A stretch of DNA of 64,000 nucleotides, from positions 500,001 through 564,000 of the forward strand of contig CAUYUJ010020549.1 of assembly GCA_963575745.1 (NCBI GenBank), in the 5' to 3' direction. The notes under the pieces were generated by a model, which did no database searches, had not been told where the DNA came from, and saw nothing but the letters and a program-made list of their open reading frames with translations. Below, one piece after another: positions 31,246 to 43,302 of the stretch (position 1 is its first letter; each line of letters starts with the position of its first letter). This stretch comes from Prorocentrum cordatum (lineage: Eukaryota; Sar; Dinophyceae; Prorocentrales; Prorocentraceae). A program made the position numbers and the translations under genes.

Positions 31246-31554
31246 CTCTGGGCGGAGGGATCGACGCGGTCACCAGCGGCGCCGGCTCGCTTCTGGGCGA
31301 GCGGGCGGCCTCCTGCGTTGTGACGGGTGCGGGGCCTCGCTCGGCGCGTGCGGCGAGAACGTGGCCACACGCGCATCAAACTAGCGTTAAGTCGGGCCTG
31401 TCCCTCTACAGGGGGAAAAAATAGTCAGGGGACGACTTTTTGACTATTTTTGAGTATTTCAGTGTATTGTTTGTCTATTTGTTATTCCCCACATCCAAAG
31501 TGGGGTTCTTGTTTTCTCTGCACACCCCGCGCAGGAAGACTCACCCCACCCCCT
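31246..31554. other. Spacer, no gene seen
   Basis: Includes an AT-richer patch (31425-31500) and a CCCCA...TGGGG stem at 31487-31505. Confidence 0.4.
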
Positions 31555-31704
31555 CTCCTCTTCTGCCTTCGCACACTCACTCACTCACTCATGACCATCA
31601 CCACTCACTCACACTCACACTCACTCACACTCTCTCATCATCAACATCAGCATCATCACTCGCGCTCTCTCACACGCTCAGTCACTCACATACTCATCAT
31701 CATT

Positions 31705-31753
<49 letters not shown>

Positions 31754-31795
31754 CTCGCACTCTGTCACACGCTCACTCATTCACATACTCACCTG
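31555..31795. repeat. CACT and ATC microsatellites
   Basis: CACTCACTCA and CACACTCTCT words, a pure (ATC)n run at about 31695-31752, then CACTC words again. It leads straight into the 159-bp satellite. Confidence 0.95.
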
Positions 31796-33840
31796 GAGGA
31801 AGTCTCAGGCGGGAGTTCGTCTGTGAGTGAATTGTGAGGAAGTCTCAGGCGGGAGCCCCCTCCCTATGGGGCCCGCACTTCATGTTCGAATCCGAGCGGG
31901 TCATCCGCAAAGTGTAACTGTCGTCACTTTTGGGCTCTTGAGGCCTGAATATGGAGGAAGTATCAGGCGGGAGCCTCGTCTGTGAGTGAATTGTGAGGAA
32001 GTCTCAGGCGGGAGCCCCCTCCCTATGGGGCCCGCACTTCATGTTCGAATCCGAGCGGGTCATCCGCAACGTGTAACTGTCGTCACTTTTGGGCTCTTGA
32101 GGCCTGAATATGGAGGAAGTATCAGGCGGGAGCCTCGTCTGTGAGTGAATTGTGAGGAAGTCTCAGGCGGGAGCCCCCTCCCTATGGGGCCCGCACTTCA
32201 TGTTCGAATCCGAGCGGGTCATCCGCAACGTGCAACTGTCGTCACGTTTGGGCTCTTGAGAGCTGAATATGGAAAGTATCAGGCGGGAGCCCCGTCTGTG
32301 AGTGAATCGCGAGGAAGTCTCAGGCGGGAGCCCCTTCCTTATGGGCCCGCACTCATGTTCGAATCCGAGCGGGTCATCCGCAACGTGTAAACTGTCGTCA
32401 CTTTTGGGCTCTTGAGACCTGAATATGGAGGAAGTCTCGAGCGGGAGCCTCGTCTGTGAGTGAATTGTGAGGAAGTCTCAGGCGGGAGCCCCCTCCCTAT
32501 GGGGCCCGCACTTCATGTTCGAATCCGAGCGGGTCATCCGCAACGTGTAACTGTCGTCACTTTTGGGCTCTTGAGACTGAATATGGAGGAAGTCTGAGTC
32601 TGTGAGTGAATTGTGAGGAAGTCTCAGCGGGAGCCCCCTCCCTATGGGGCCCGCACTTCATGTAGCGGGTCAAACGTGTAACTGTCGTCACTTTTGGGGG
32701 AATATGGAGGAAGTATCAGGCGGGAGCCTCGTCTGTGAGTGAATTGTGAGGAAGTCTCATGCGGGAGCCCCCTCCCTATGGGGCCCGCATTTCATGTTCG
32801 AATCCGAGCGGGTCATCCGCAACTGTCGTCATTTTCGGGCTCTTGAGGCTTGAATATGGAGGAAGTCTAGAGCGGGAGCCTCGTCTGTGAGTGAAATGTG
32901 AGGAAGTCTCAGGCGGGAGCCCCCTCCCTATGACGCCCGCACTTCGTGTTCGAATCCGAACGGGTCATCCGCAACGTGCAACTGTCGTCACTTTTGGGCT
33001 CTTGAGAGCTGAATATGGAGGAAGTCTCGAGCGGGAGCCTCGTCTGTGAGTGAATCGCGAGGAAGTCTCAGGCGGGAACCCCTTCCCTGTGGGGCCCGCA
33101 CTTCATGTTCGAATCCGAGCGGGTCATCCGCAACGTGTAACTGTCGTCATTATTGGGCTCTTGAGGCCTGAATATGGAGGAAGTATCAGGCGGGAGCCTC
33201 GTCTGTGAGTGAATTGTGAGGAAGTCTCAGGCGGGAGCCCCCTCCCCTATGGGGCCCGCGCTTCATGTTCGAATCCGAGCGGGTCATCCGCAACGTGCAA
33301 CTGTCGTCACGTTTGGGCTCTTGAGAGCTGAATATGGAGGAAGTATCAGGCGGGAGCCCCGTCTGTGAGTGAATCGCGAGGAAGTCTCAGGCGGGAGCCC
33401 CTTCCTTATGGAGCCCGCACGTCATGTTCGAATCCGAGCGGGTCATCCGCAACGTGTAACTTCGTCACTTTTTGGGCTCTTGAGACCTGAATATGGAGGA
33501 AGTCTCGAGCGGGAGCCTCGTCTGTGAGTGAATTGTGAGGAAGTCTCAGGCGGGAGCCCCCTCCCTATGGGGCCCGCACTTCATGTTCGAATCCGAGCGG
33601 GTCATCCGCAACGTGCAACTGTCGTCACTTTTGGGCTCTTGAGACTTGAATATGGAGGAAGTCTCGAGCGGGAGCCTCGTCTGTGAGTGAATTGTGAGGA
33701 AGTCTCAGGCGGGAGCCCCCTCCCTATGGGGCCCGCGCTTCATGTTCGAATCCGAGCGGGTCATCCGCAACGTGCAACTGTCGTCACGCTTGGGCTCTTG
33801 AGACCTGAATATGGAGGAAGTCTTGAGCGGGAGCCTGCGG
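31796..33840. repeat. 159-bp satellite, 13 units
   Basis: Landmark GTTCGAATCCGAGCGGGTCA occurs at 31884, 32043, 32202, 32357, 32517, 32796, 32948, 33107, 33267, 33426, 33585 and 33744. A deleted unit near 32660 keeps the flanks but has lost GTTCGAATCCGA. Each unit holds two GGAAGT(C/A)TCAGGCGGGAGCC words, GTCTGTGAGTGAATTGTGAG, CCTATGGGGCCCGCACTTCA and AACTGTCGTCACTTTTGGGC. TGTTCGAATCC is one base from the tRNA B-box consensus. I find no convincing A-box or tRNA fold. Units are roughly 90% or more alike by eye, so the array is young or homogenised. No coding role is apparent. Confidence 0.95.
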
Positions 33841-33959
33841 CCCAGCCCGAAGGTTTGTCCCGACGGCTTCGCGATCTAGCCGTCGGTAGACGCGCGCGCG
33901 CGCTGGCCGAGGCGGCGACGGCGCTGAGGAAAATGGATTGGCTTGCCCCGACGAGGGGG

Positions 33960-34205
33960 AAGGGGAGGTGCACATGGAGAAAAGGGAGGGGGATGAGGAG
34001 GGAAGGGGCATGGGGGAGGCCGACGACGAGGAGGCGGTGGCGCGAGAGGGGGAGGAGGAGGAGGAGGAGGAGGAGGAGGAGGAGGAGGAGGAGGAGGAGG
34101 AGAAATAGAAAGAGGAGGAGGAAGAGAAATAGAAGGGGGAAGAGAGGGCAGTGCAGGGGGCGAGAGGAGAGGGTGTCCGCCAGGGGGAGGAGGAAAGGGC
34201 AAAGG
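33960..34205. repeat. GGA-rich purine tract
   Basis: GGGGGAAGGGGAGG and a pure GGA run (about 34050-34103), then AGAGGAGGAGGAAGAG. Low-complexity frames on both strands. Confidence 0.9.
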
Positions 34206-36060
34206 GTAAGTTAAACATATTCTCATGTGGGGTCCTACCGTCGGAGTAATTTTTCATCCAAAACCCCCTTGTAGGGGGACACGCCCGACTTAAAGCTAGC
34301 GTGCCAGTGCAGAGCATCTTGTCTCGCGCGCCTGTCTCGGCCTGCTGCGCCTGGCGTGAGCGCAGGAAGAGCTGACCCTGTTTGTGTCCATCGTGAAAAC
34401 CATCTCCACCCCCACTGGGACAGGGCAGGTTAGCTCTCCCAGCGTGCTCCCCCTTGGTGTGGATGAGCGCCGCGAGGCCTGAAGGAGGCGTCGCCCATCC
34501 CCACCTAGGGGGGTAGGTCGGCCGGCGGGGCGAAGGCTTCTCCGTGGTGGGTGGGGACGGTTCTTCTTTTCCAGAGTTCTACTCACGATGCGTTGGGTCC
34601 GTTGCCCTCCCTTGTTTTTCTGCTGACCCAGCGCTGGCCATGTGCAAGACAACTCGCGTGGCTGGCCAGTCAGAGGGTTCTCGCGGGGCATGCTATAAAT
34701 CAACGTGCGCCGCAAGGTGTTGAGGCTGCTGATGTGCGAGCGGGCAGCTTCTTGTCATGTGGCAAGGGCGGGGCCTTCTCTCGCGCCAGGTGTTGGAGAA
34801 CGATGGCCGCCTGCAAGTCTCGTCAGCGGCCTCTGTCTCAAACTTTCTGCTGGGGTGCGCAAGCCACGTGGCTTAATCGTTTTAGTACACCCTCTCGTCC
34901 ATGGCCGATGCGATGGGTCTACACACCCTAGGCTAGACGCGAGCAAAAACCTACGAGAGATGCAGCTGTTGCTCGCTTGAGGGATTGTGTCACCGCGCAG
35001 CACGAGACGCGTCGGCAGCGTGTGCTCATCCGCTCTGCTCCGCGATGTCGGCAGCACTTCGTCAGGGGAGTTTGTGATGCAGCAGTCTTCCGGAGTTTCG
35101 TTGTTGTGAGTCTTGCGGTTGGAGCTTCCTGGAGGAAGTGGAGGTGGAGGAGGTTGGGAAGGCGAGCTTGCGACATCTTTTCCTGGTGTTCGACAGCGGG
35201 GAAAAAGGAGTGGATTGAGACCCCGCTGCATCATCTATCTGGTTAAGATAGGGGGTCGACTGAACACTTTTTTTTGCTATCGAAGTCCAGTGCGGTGTTC
35301 GACCGCAGTAATTCCTGAGTGCAGCGGACGCGGCCATTCAGGAAAATACAGTGCGGCGGTGTCCGTGTGCGCAGTACTCGTCTTTGAAGTTTGCCGTGGC
35401 CCGTATACCCGCATAATTTGTGTTCAATTGCCCAGAGCGCTTATTTTTACACGATGGCAGCGAGCGGACCCCATTCGGTGGCCTCGGCCCGCCAGCGCCG
35501 CTCCTCAGGGCCCCCGTGCTGGCAGACACGCGTGTCTCGTCCCATCTCGTCCCCTTACAGGGCTCGTGTCGATTCCTCCGATTCGATTCGATCCACTTTC
35601 GCTGGCTTCCGATTCCGAGTCGCTTCGACGTGGGATTCCGATTTGGGTCCCGATTCCTTATTGGAGGTATACTGGCCTGCCGATATCTGACGATTCGACT
35701 TTTCCCGACTCGGCTGCCGAGTTCCGCCGATCCGATTCGCTCCGATCGCCGATCCGACTTGTCGATTCGATTCTGGGCTCTCCTGCCGTCAGCCCAATCG
35801 TCCTTCTCCTGCTCGTGCGGGCGACGTCTGCAGAACGTCGCTTCGCGCCTCGTCCGTCGTCCTTGGCGGAGGCCTCGACGCGGCCACCGGTGCTCCAATG
35901 CGCTGTCACGCGAACGGCAGCCACCTGTCCTGTGGCAAGCGCGGGGCCTCGCGCCGCAGGTGCGAGAATATGTCAGGCGTCTGCGCAGGAGAAGCGGCGA
36001 ACTCTCAAGCATGAGGCAGTCGCGGAAAGTCGCGGCCGTGCTTTTTTTTAGAGAGGTCAA
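34206..36060. other. Mostly single-copy DNA; GATTC-rich patch
   Basis: No supported gene. A CCCCC-ttgta-GGGGG stem is at 34264-34278. Between about 35570 and 35790 the words GATTCG and GATTCCGA recur every 8-20 bases, making a degenerate repeat. A plus frame of 313 codons (35113-36051) crosses this patch and shows no domain. Confidence 0.4.
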
Positions 36061-36340
36061 GTCTTTTCAACCTGCTCCACCCCACTCCTCCCGACTCCAT
36101 CGAACTTCTCGGCACTCCACCCCATTCGCTCCGACTCGTCCCCACTCCATCGCATTCCTCGCCGCTGCTCCAGACTCCTCCAGGTTTCTTTCCACACTCT
36201 CGCACTCTTTCCCCACTCCTCCCGACTCCATCGCGCTCTTCGGCGCCCCACCCCACTCCCCCCCGACTCCATCGCACTCGTCGGCACGCCACTTCACTCC
36301 TCCCGAACCCCCCACACGATCTCAAGGAAGATCCCAGCCT
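36061..36340. repeat. ACTCCATCGCACTC array, copy A
   Basis: About ten imperfect 24-30 base units containing CTCCCGACTCCATCGCACTC and TTCGGC. The same family lies at 49001-49340, directly against the right LTR of the copia element. Confidence 0.8.
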
Positions 36341-36757
36341 AGCCCGGGATGAGCGCCTGGAGCTTCGTGGCAACAGTTGTGCGGATGCGGCCGTGAAGAA
36401 TGGAGCGAACCTTTCATACGCCTCTCCCACATTATTCGGCGGCAGACCTCTTCTTTCTGGTCTCCGCGTCCAAGGCTGTTGCCAGCCTGTCCGTCCAACT
36501 TCAGGAGGAGAATAAAACACATACACAATTAATCGTCGATTCCCCAGAACATGTGCGAAACTATGGGCAGTGGGGGGGAAGACAGAAACCCAGAAAATAT
36601 AAGAAAATTTGGGGAGTCCTTTTATTTGTGCGTATTTATCCGTAAAGGGTTCGCCCCATGCCGCCGGCCCCCTGTCTCGGATAATGGGACATGCAAAAGC
36701 TAAATCATGAGGTCTGGGCGCCGCCGTGAAGCAGTGTCGGGACCTGTTTGTTTTTCG
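36341..36757. other. Single-copy spacer, no gene seen
   Basis: Ordinary-complexity, partly AT-rich sequence (36510-36650). Confidence 0.4.
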
Positions 36758-37530
36758 ACCCTGACCCTACGGATCTGCGTCACGGGTGCCACCGAATTTT
36801 CGAAATGTGGCAAAGCCCTTGTGTTTGACCCTGCCCCTACGGATCTGCGTGAGGGGTGCCGCCGGATTTTGGAAATGTCGCAAATCCTATGTGTTTTTGG
36901 ACCTTGACCCTGCCGATTTGCGCGAGGGGTGCCGCCGCATTTTTGGCAATGTGGCAATTCCCTTGTGTTTTTGGACCCTGACCCCGCCGATCTGCGTGAG
37001 AGGTGTCGCCGAATTACAGAAATGTGGCAAATCCCTTTTGTTTTTTGACCCTGACCCCGCCGATCTGCGACAGGGGTGCCAGCGAATGTCAGAAATGTGG
37101 CAAATCGCATGTGTTTTTGCACCCTGACCCTGCCGATCTGCAGGAGGGTTTTGCGACCGAATTGCAGAAATGTTGCAAATCTCATGTGTTTTTGGAACCT
37201 GACCCCGCCGATCTGCGTGGGGGGGTCCACCGAATGTCAGAAATGTGGCAAATCCCTTTGTGTTGTTAAGCCCTAACCCCGCCGATCTGCGTGAGGGGTG
37301 CCACCGAATATGAGAAATGTTGCAAATCGCATGTGTTTTTGCATCCTGATCCCGCCGATCTGCGTGAGGGTTGCCTGCAAAGTTTAGACATGTGGCAAAT
37401 CCAATGTGTTTCTGCACCCTGACCCCGCCGATCTGCGTGAGGGGCGCGACCGAATTGCATAACTGTGGCAAATCCTTTTGTTTTTTTGACCCTGACCCCG
37501 CCGATCTGCGTGAGGGGTGTGCATTTTTAC
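36758..37530. repeat. 73-bp satellite, about 11 units
   Basis: Units share GACCCTGACCCCGCCGATCT, GCGTGAGGGGTG, CGAATT and GAAATGTGGCAAATCC. They occur near 36763, 36830, 36905, 36979, 37051, 37124, 37198, 37272, 37346, 37420 and 37492. Open frames of PADLREG or QKCGKS type cross units but follow the period, which is not a multiple of three in every copy. Confidence 0.9.
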
Positions 37531-38289
37531 CCACCCCAGCAATTCAAACAACTCGCTCAGGGCGTGGTAAAAATGCCCGTTTTGGGTCTCCCCCCTTCGC
37601 GCGGTCCATCAACAAGGAACAGTAAGCAGCAAGAAGCAGAACTGTAACAGTAATCAGCAAGAAGCATAACTTTAACAGTGAAAACTGGAAGCTGCAACTG
37701 GTACAGAAAACTGCGAACCTTGGCCCTACAGCCTGGTGACCCCACAAGGGGGCCGGCGGATTTGTGTGTCCCAGGGCCCCATTCACAATTTCTGGACTGC
37801 CGGCCCAGGACCGACCTGGACGGGGTCTCTTGGGAGCGCCCTTCGCCCTCTGGGCCTCCTCGGGATCAGGTTCCTGGACACTCTTGGAGCTGGGTTGGCA
37901 AGTTCTGGCAATGCAGCGAGCGCATCAAGGGCTCTTGCTCTCTTTGGAGCCTTGGCCTGGGAGCTGTGCTCGTAGGCTCGATGAGTCGCCACAGAGGCTG
38001 CGCGATCCTGGTTGCAGATGCATCGTTGCGAATAGCAGCGATGATCCCGTCGTTTGCTTCTGACAGCTGTGCTTCTTCTACACGTCTGGATGTCAGCTGC
38101 GTTGCTTGGGGAACTCTTGTCAGGTGGGTCATGGAGGCCCCGCCGACAAGAGCTGGTCCTCCAATAATGCCAGCAGAAGTAAAGTGCGATCCAAACTCAG
38201 CAAAGGACTCCGTCCCAAGCGGAAAGGGGTCACAGTTGATTTGGACGGCATCGGTGTCTTATCAGAGTGAGGGGGCGAGGTGATTAAAG
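37531..38289. other. Single-copy DNA, no supported gene
   Basis: A CAGCAAGAAGCA word is repeated near 37625-37665. A plus frame (37678-38283) and a shorter minus frame (37866-38132) overlap with no recognisable motif in either. Confidence 0.4.
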
Positions 38290-39265
38290 GGGGAAGGCGA
38301 ACTCAGTTTTGGAAAATGGGGGCAAGGCGGACGCACTGGCGGAGGAGAACAGGAGGGGGAGGAGCATGAGGAGGAGGAGGAGGAGGAAAAGGAGATGGAG
38401 GAGGAGGAAGGAGATGACGAGGACGAAGAGGAAGAGGAGGAGGAGGAGGAGGAGGAGGAGGAGGAGGGCGAGGAGGAGGAGGAAAATGAGGAGAAGGAGG
38501 AGGGGAAGGACGAGGAGAAGAAGGAGAAAGATGAGGAGGACGAGGAGGAGGAGGACGAGGACGAGGACGATGACGAAGAAGATTAGGAGGAGGATAACGA
38601 GGAGGAGTAGAGGAGGATGATGAGGAACAGGCTGCTGATGAGGATGAGGGCGGTGATGATGATGCTGATGATGATGATGCTGATGATGATGATGATGCTC
38701 ATGCTGGCGATGCCGTTGTCGTTGATGGTGGTGATGATGATGATGAGGATGATGATGACGACTATGCTGCTGCTGATGATGGTGGTGGTCGTGGTCATGA
38801 TGATACGATGCTGATGCTGCTAATGCTGATGATGATGATGATGATGCTGATGATGATGATGATAATGATGATGAGTACGATGATTGTGGTGATTGTAATG
38901 GTGGTGATGATGATGATGGTAACGATGCTGATGATAACGATGTCGGTGTTGCTGATCATGGTGATGATGATGATGATGATGATGATGCTGATGCTGATGA
39001 TGTTGATGTTGATGGTGATGCTTATGGTGATGATGCTGGTTAGTATGCTGACGATGCTTATGACGGCGATGTTGATGACGATGCGTATGATGATGTTGAT
39101 GCTGCTGATGCTGCTGATTGCGATGCTGATGATCATGATGGTGCTGTCGATGATGCTGATGATGATGAGGCTGATGATGATGATGCCGACGACGATGCTG
39201 ATGAAGACGGTGATGCTGATGATGATGATGATCATGCTGATTGTTAGAATGATGATCATGCGGGC

Positions 39266-39329
<64 letters not shown>

Positions 39330-39700
39330 TCAATGCTGATGCTGATGATGATGCTCATGGTGATGACAACGACGACGACGATGCTGATGCTGATTATGAT
39401 GGATGGTGGTGGTGCTGATGATGCTGATGATGATAATGATGACGATGAGTATGTTGATGATGCTGATGATGGTGATGGTGATGGTGATGGTGATGGTGAT
39501 GGTGATGGGGCTGCTGCTGATGACGATGCTGATGACGATGCTGATGATAATGATGCTGCTGATGCCGACGATGGTGATGCTCATGCTGCTGCTGATGATG
39601 ATGATGATACGGGTGATATGAGGACGAGGACGAGCACGAGGAGGAGGAGGATGAGAAAGAGGAGGAGGAGAACGCGGAGGAGGCGGAGTTCGACGAGGAC
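38290..39700. repeat. GGA tract followed by long GAT/GCT microsatellite
   Basis: GGA/GAG triplets (38345-38620) pass into GATGAT/GCT triplets (38620-39625) and a short GAG tail (39630-39690). The 351-codon poly-Met frame is an artefact. Several point changes (GACGAC, GTTGAT) show partial decay. Confidence 0.95.
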
Positions 39701-39953
39701 GTGGGTAGCTCACTCTTCTGCTGTGGAGGGCGCTGGTACGTGCTCCCGGCTGTGCGTCTATCTACCAGTGCTCACTCTGCCTCGACGGGCGGCCCTGGCG
39801 GGCAGCCCCGGCGGGCAGCCCGAGCGCCCCCTTGCCGATCCGCAGTTGTGCGCTGCACGGTAGTTCCTGATGTGTTTTGCCCGCTTGACGGGTCTTGGGC
39901 AGTGGATGTGAAACAAACTCTTCGGCACTGCTCTCGAATCTACTGGGCTCCTC
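39701..39953. other. Left flank of the copia element
   Basis: Single-copy sequence with no gene seen. It does not resemble the right flank (49001 onwards) beyond a possible CCTC at each junction. Confidence 0.5.
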
Positions 39954-40210
39954 TGTAAATAATGATCCAAATCTCTCCACCCACAACCTCTTGATGCAAG
40001 AAGAAATAAATAGAGTATTGATCTGATCGTATTCCGATGTCAAGCTAGACAGTCGTGGAATGCGTCCACCCTCCCGCCACAGCTGGCGGGTCCAAGCCAA
40101 AAACGGCAATAGTGAACAAGAGAGTGCAAGCGTGAGCGAGCGAGAGCAGCAGCAGAGATAATTCTAATTATGATCCTATATCTCACATCCCTGCTAATAC
40201 AACTTCCACA
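39954..40210 (-). repeat. 3' LTR of the copia element
   Basis: Read on the element's strand it starts TGTGGAAGTTG and ends ...ATTTGGATCATTATTTACA (TG...CA). It matches 48745-49000 with about 15 substitutions and one indel. It contains GAGCGAGCGAGAGCAGCAGC (plus strand). Confidence 0.93.
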
Positions 40211-40284
40211 CAGGAAAAGGAAGCGTTGCTAAATAATGCCTTGGCAAATTCTGCAGCAAGCTTCTAGAATATTGAATGATATTA

Positions 40285-40535
40285 TCGGCTCGAACGGTTA
40301 AGCTACCGTCCGTGCACCAAGCAACAGATATCAAATAAACGACATCCAATATTCTCTGCTCGAACGGTCAAACTACCGTCCGTATATCAAGCAACATATA
40401 TCAAGATAAAAGAAATCAGCGGACCGAGCAACATATACTACGATAGAAAAAATCCACGCACTGAGCAACATATAAAATCTTTACCTGAGGTCTGCGTCCA
40501 GAGCAACAGATATCAAGACATGAAATCTTTACCAG
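40285..40535. repeat. Tandem repeats in the copia 3' untranslated region
   Basis: GCTCGAACGGTTAAGCTACC-GTCCGT is followed by AGCAACAGATATCA, and again as GCTCGAACGGTCAAACTACC (about 40290 and 40357). Further AGCAACATATA words lie at 40430-40520. They lie between the RNase H frame and the 3' LTR and might act in RNA processing, though that is speculation. Confidence 0.8.
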
Positions 40536-40668
40536 AGCTCTTGAGGGGGTGCTTTGATTCAGCATCTGTAAATAGCAATCCAAATCACTCACCATCCTCA
40601 CCACCATTCACACCTGAGCCACTGCCCCGGCTGGCTCCAAGATATCGTCACATATGTAGTAGTGGGGA

Positions 40669-42810
40669 TCAGCGTACACGCACTGCTGACTTGATGATGA
40701 TGTATGCAATGTAACTCTTGATGCTCGGGTCGAGGTTATAACTCCTGCTCTCGTCTGCGTCCAGCTTGAGACAGCGTCCTAGGCAATTTGCGTAGTGCCT
40801 GTCCTCCGTATAGATCGTCTCGTAGCTGTCGCCCTCGTACTTGCCACTCCTGATTATCGTTGGTCCCATGGTCTCCAGCCACGGTCTCAGTAGAGCACTA
40901 TCTCCCAGCATGATTGGTCCATCTCCCATGATCTCATCGTAGGTCTCTGGATCGGCTCGTACTGCGAGTGTTGTCGTCGTAGCTTTCGGCGTAGCCTTCG
41001 CCGTCCTGGATTTGACCTTGACCGGCTTCTCGGGCAACTCCGGCTTAAACAGGTTGTCGCTGCTTGAACTATCCACCTCCGTCGGCTCAGCGGTGTCCTC
41101 GTCGTCGTTTTGCTTAGGGTGCATTACGTAAATGACTATGATGATACCCGCGATGATAGAGACTACTGTCACCACCGTAGGAGACATCGAAAGATAAACT
41201 CCATACACTGCAAGTGCACAAAGTTGAAACATAACTACAACTTGGTCAGGTATCTGGATGGTTCTCTGCGCGCCACTCCTCTCCATCGGGTAGTTGTCCG
41301 TTAGCTCTTCCGTGTAGAATGCTTCGACGTAGTCCTCATCTTGAACCTCGTCCTTGTCGTCATTGAAGCACTCGTCCACGTAGTTGTACGCCCCCACCGG
41401 CCACGTAGAGATCTCCTCGTCGTCCTTCCCGGTGTCATCGTACAGCTCCTGCTTGACGTTTTTGGCCATCTTCGCGTTGAGCTCGTCCACCTCCTTGTTG
41501 GCTGCCACCTTATCTGGTCCAACTTGCTTTCGTCCGCGTATTGATGGTGCCCTGTCATCAGGCCCAAGAGTCCACAGGTTTGATGTAACTATCTTCCTCG
41601 CGTAGCCTCCTGGAAGTATTTTCGTCAAACAGTCCGCTAGCATCTGCTCACTCTTGACCCACTTGATGCTGACCTCTTTGAGTGGCTGCCGCAATATAGC
41701 CGCTTCCAAAGAAAGCCTCCTGTCCGTCATAGAAATCTTCTCCTTTGCGATCGTGTCGCATAGGCTCTTGCAGTCGGTCACCGAAATGCATTTCACCGGG
41801 CAGGTGTCGTGCACAATCTCGGTCATGTCCATCTCCGGGTACAGGATATCCGCCAGGGTCGACCTTGTCCATATCAACATGTCCACCGAATCCGCACATG
41901 AGTAGGCCTCCGCCGATAGAGTAGATCGCACCACTTGTTGAATCTTGGAAGACTGCCACCCAATGCAGTGTACCTTGTACTTGTTACTGTGGTCCTCGTT
42001 GATCTTTTGGTCGCCCAGCATGATGAAGTGTCCGCGTTGTGATCTGTGTTTCGGCAGATTGTCGAAAGCACTGTCGGTGACATTGATCACCATGGTCTCC
42101 CACAGGTTCAGGCCTGCTGAGAACCTGATCAGCAAGTCGTCCCGCTTCTGTATCCGCCTGATGGCCGCGTTGCCGTCCTGTAGGTCCTTCGCCGTCTGAG
42201 CTCCCGGCGTAGATGCGAGTCGGGATGCCTCGAGGACCTCCTCGAAGCATATCACTCGCGCAGCCCATTGCAGTTGCCCAACGACCATTCGTAGTCCACG
42301 ATGCTCTGCATGGGTCAAGGCGCTATCTGGTGCCTTGCTGCGCTCTCTGGAGATACGTGCAGTCTGCATCGACTTCACGTAGGCCTCCATGGTGACGTTG
42401 ATGCTGCCGTCCTTGTCCTGCTTGTAGGCCCGGCCACAGAACGTCGCCTGCTCTTTCCTCGCGTACTTGGCCTCGCCAAAGACGATCTCCTTCTGCAGGT
42501 CCTTCATGATCTTGGCGCCCTCCGGGTCGTCCTGCTTGATGCCCATGAGGAAGTCGTCCACGTGCAGGCGCATGATCCCGATGATCGTGTCCTCCGCACT
42601 GCGCTTGATGCAGGTCGCGGGCTCGAAGCTCAGGCCTTCCCATCCCAGCTTCACGAGCGTCTCGCGTAGTGCCACATACCACGCACGAGCTGCATCGTTG
42701 GTCCAGTAGATGCTCTTGTTTAACTTCAGCAGGTCGCCTGCCTTCACTCCCGGGATGTTGCACTTCTCGAGGTTCGTCGGGACACGGAAGTAGAGCTCGC
42801 GTGCGATGGC
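40669..42810 (-). pseudogene. Copia RT (C-terminal part), RNase H and membrane-type extension
   Basis: The frame runs from just after the TAA at 42811-42813 to a stop at 40669; an internal Met is at 42747 (residue 1 below). RLHVDDFLMG (residues 61-69) is the RT catalytic loop, with HVDD for the usual YVDD. RNase H follows: acidic residues in VTDSAF (about 225), SAEAY (280), VTDCKS (324) and LADCLTK (372). Copia Pol normally ends soon after the last of these, but this frame continues about 300 residues. The extension is acidic (DDEDTAEPTEVD) and holds two hydrophobic stretches (about 503-522 and 525-543) that look like a membrane hairpin. The frame has no internal stop, unlike the rest of the element. 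Confidence 0.88.
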
Positions 42811-43302
42811 TTAGCCTTGCAGAAAGGTTCCCTTCACATTTGCGATGACTAGGTCCAAGTTGAGGCTTGCTACGATGCTGCACAGGAGTAACGTCATCTG
42901 TGCTGAGACTGTAGGTGAGTCCCGTCGTAGCTTGTCGTCGAACTCCTCCTCGTAGCCTCTTCCACAGATCCTGGCCTTCGGCTCGAAGGTCGTGGGGTCC
43001 TGATCGGTCCATCGACCTTGTCGACTGCTGCTCCTGATATGTGGGTTGCTGCATCGTACTTGCACCAGGTGTCCCACTCCTTCTCCACCGCCTGCTGCAT
43101 CTCCTTCCACTTGAGCTTGTCTTCGCCCAGCGTCTTCGGGATTAATCTCCTGATGCTTGTCGGCTCTCGTCGGTTGGCTGCGCATCCGCTCGGCCACGAA
43201 CGCCTCGACGAGCAGCGGTGTATCTGCCAGCTGCTTGACTGGCCCAGTTTGCGCCCGGGCTCGTTTGATGCTGACCGACACATCGTCCAGCAAGAACTCT
43301 TA
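42811..43302 (-). pseudogene. Copia RT, N-terminal part, with two compensating frameshifts
   Basis: Bounded by in-frame TAA at 43300-43302 and TAA at 42811-42813. KARICGRGYEEEFDDKLRRDSP and ANVKGTFLQG match the copia RT fingers and the first catalytic-Asp motif (here N-V in place of D-V, so a key Asp is lost). Between about 43140 and 43030 the sensible reading (LKWKEMQQAVEKEWDTWCKY) is in another frame, so two indels cancel out. The segment after the second stop (ARELYFRVP) continues the same domain. Confidence 0.8.

Noticed and set aside
31884-31910. tRNA genes in the 159-bp satellite
   Set aside because: Only a B-box-like word is present. There is no cloverleaf, acceptor stem or clear A-box.
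31796-33840. CRISPR-like array
   Set aside because: The 159-bp units are continuous tandem repeats with no alternating unique spacers, and the genome is eukaryotic.
38808-39863. Poly-Met/poly-Ile frames and an apparent transmembrane protein
   Set aside because: Translation of the GAT microsatellite. The hydrophobicity is an artefact of ATG/ATC triplets.
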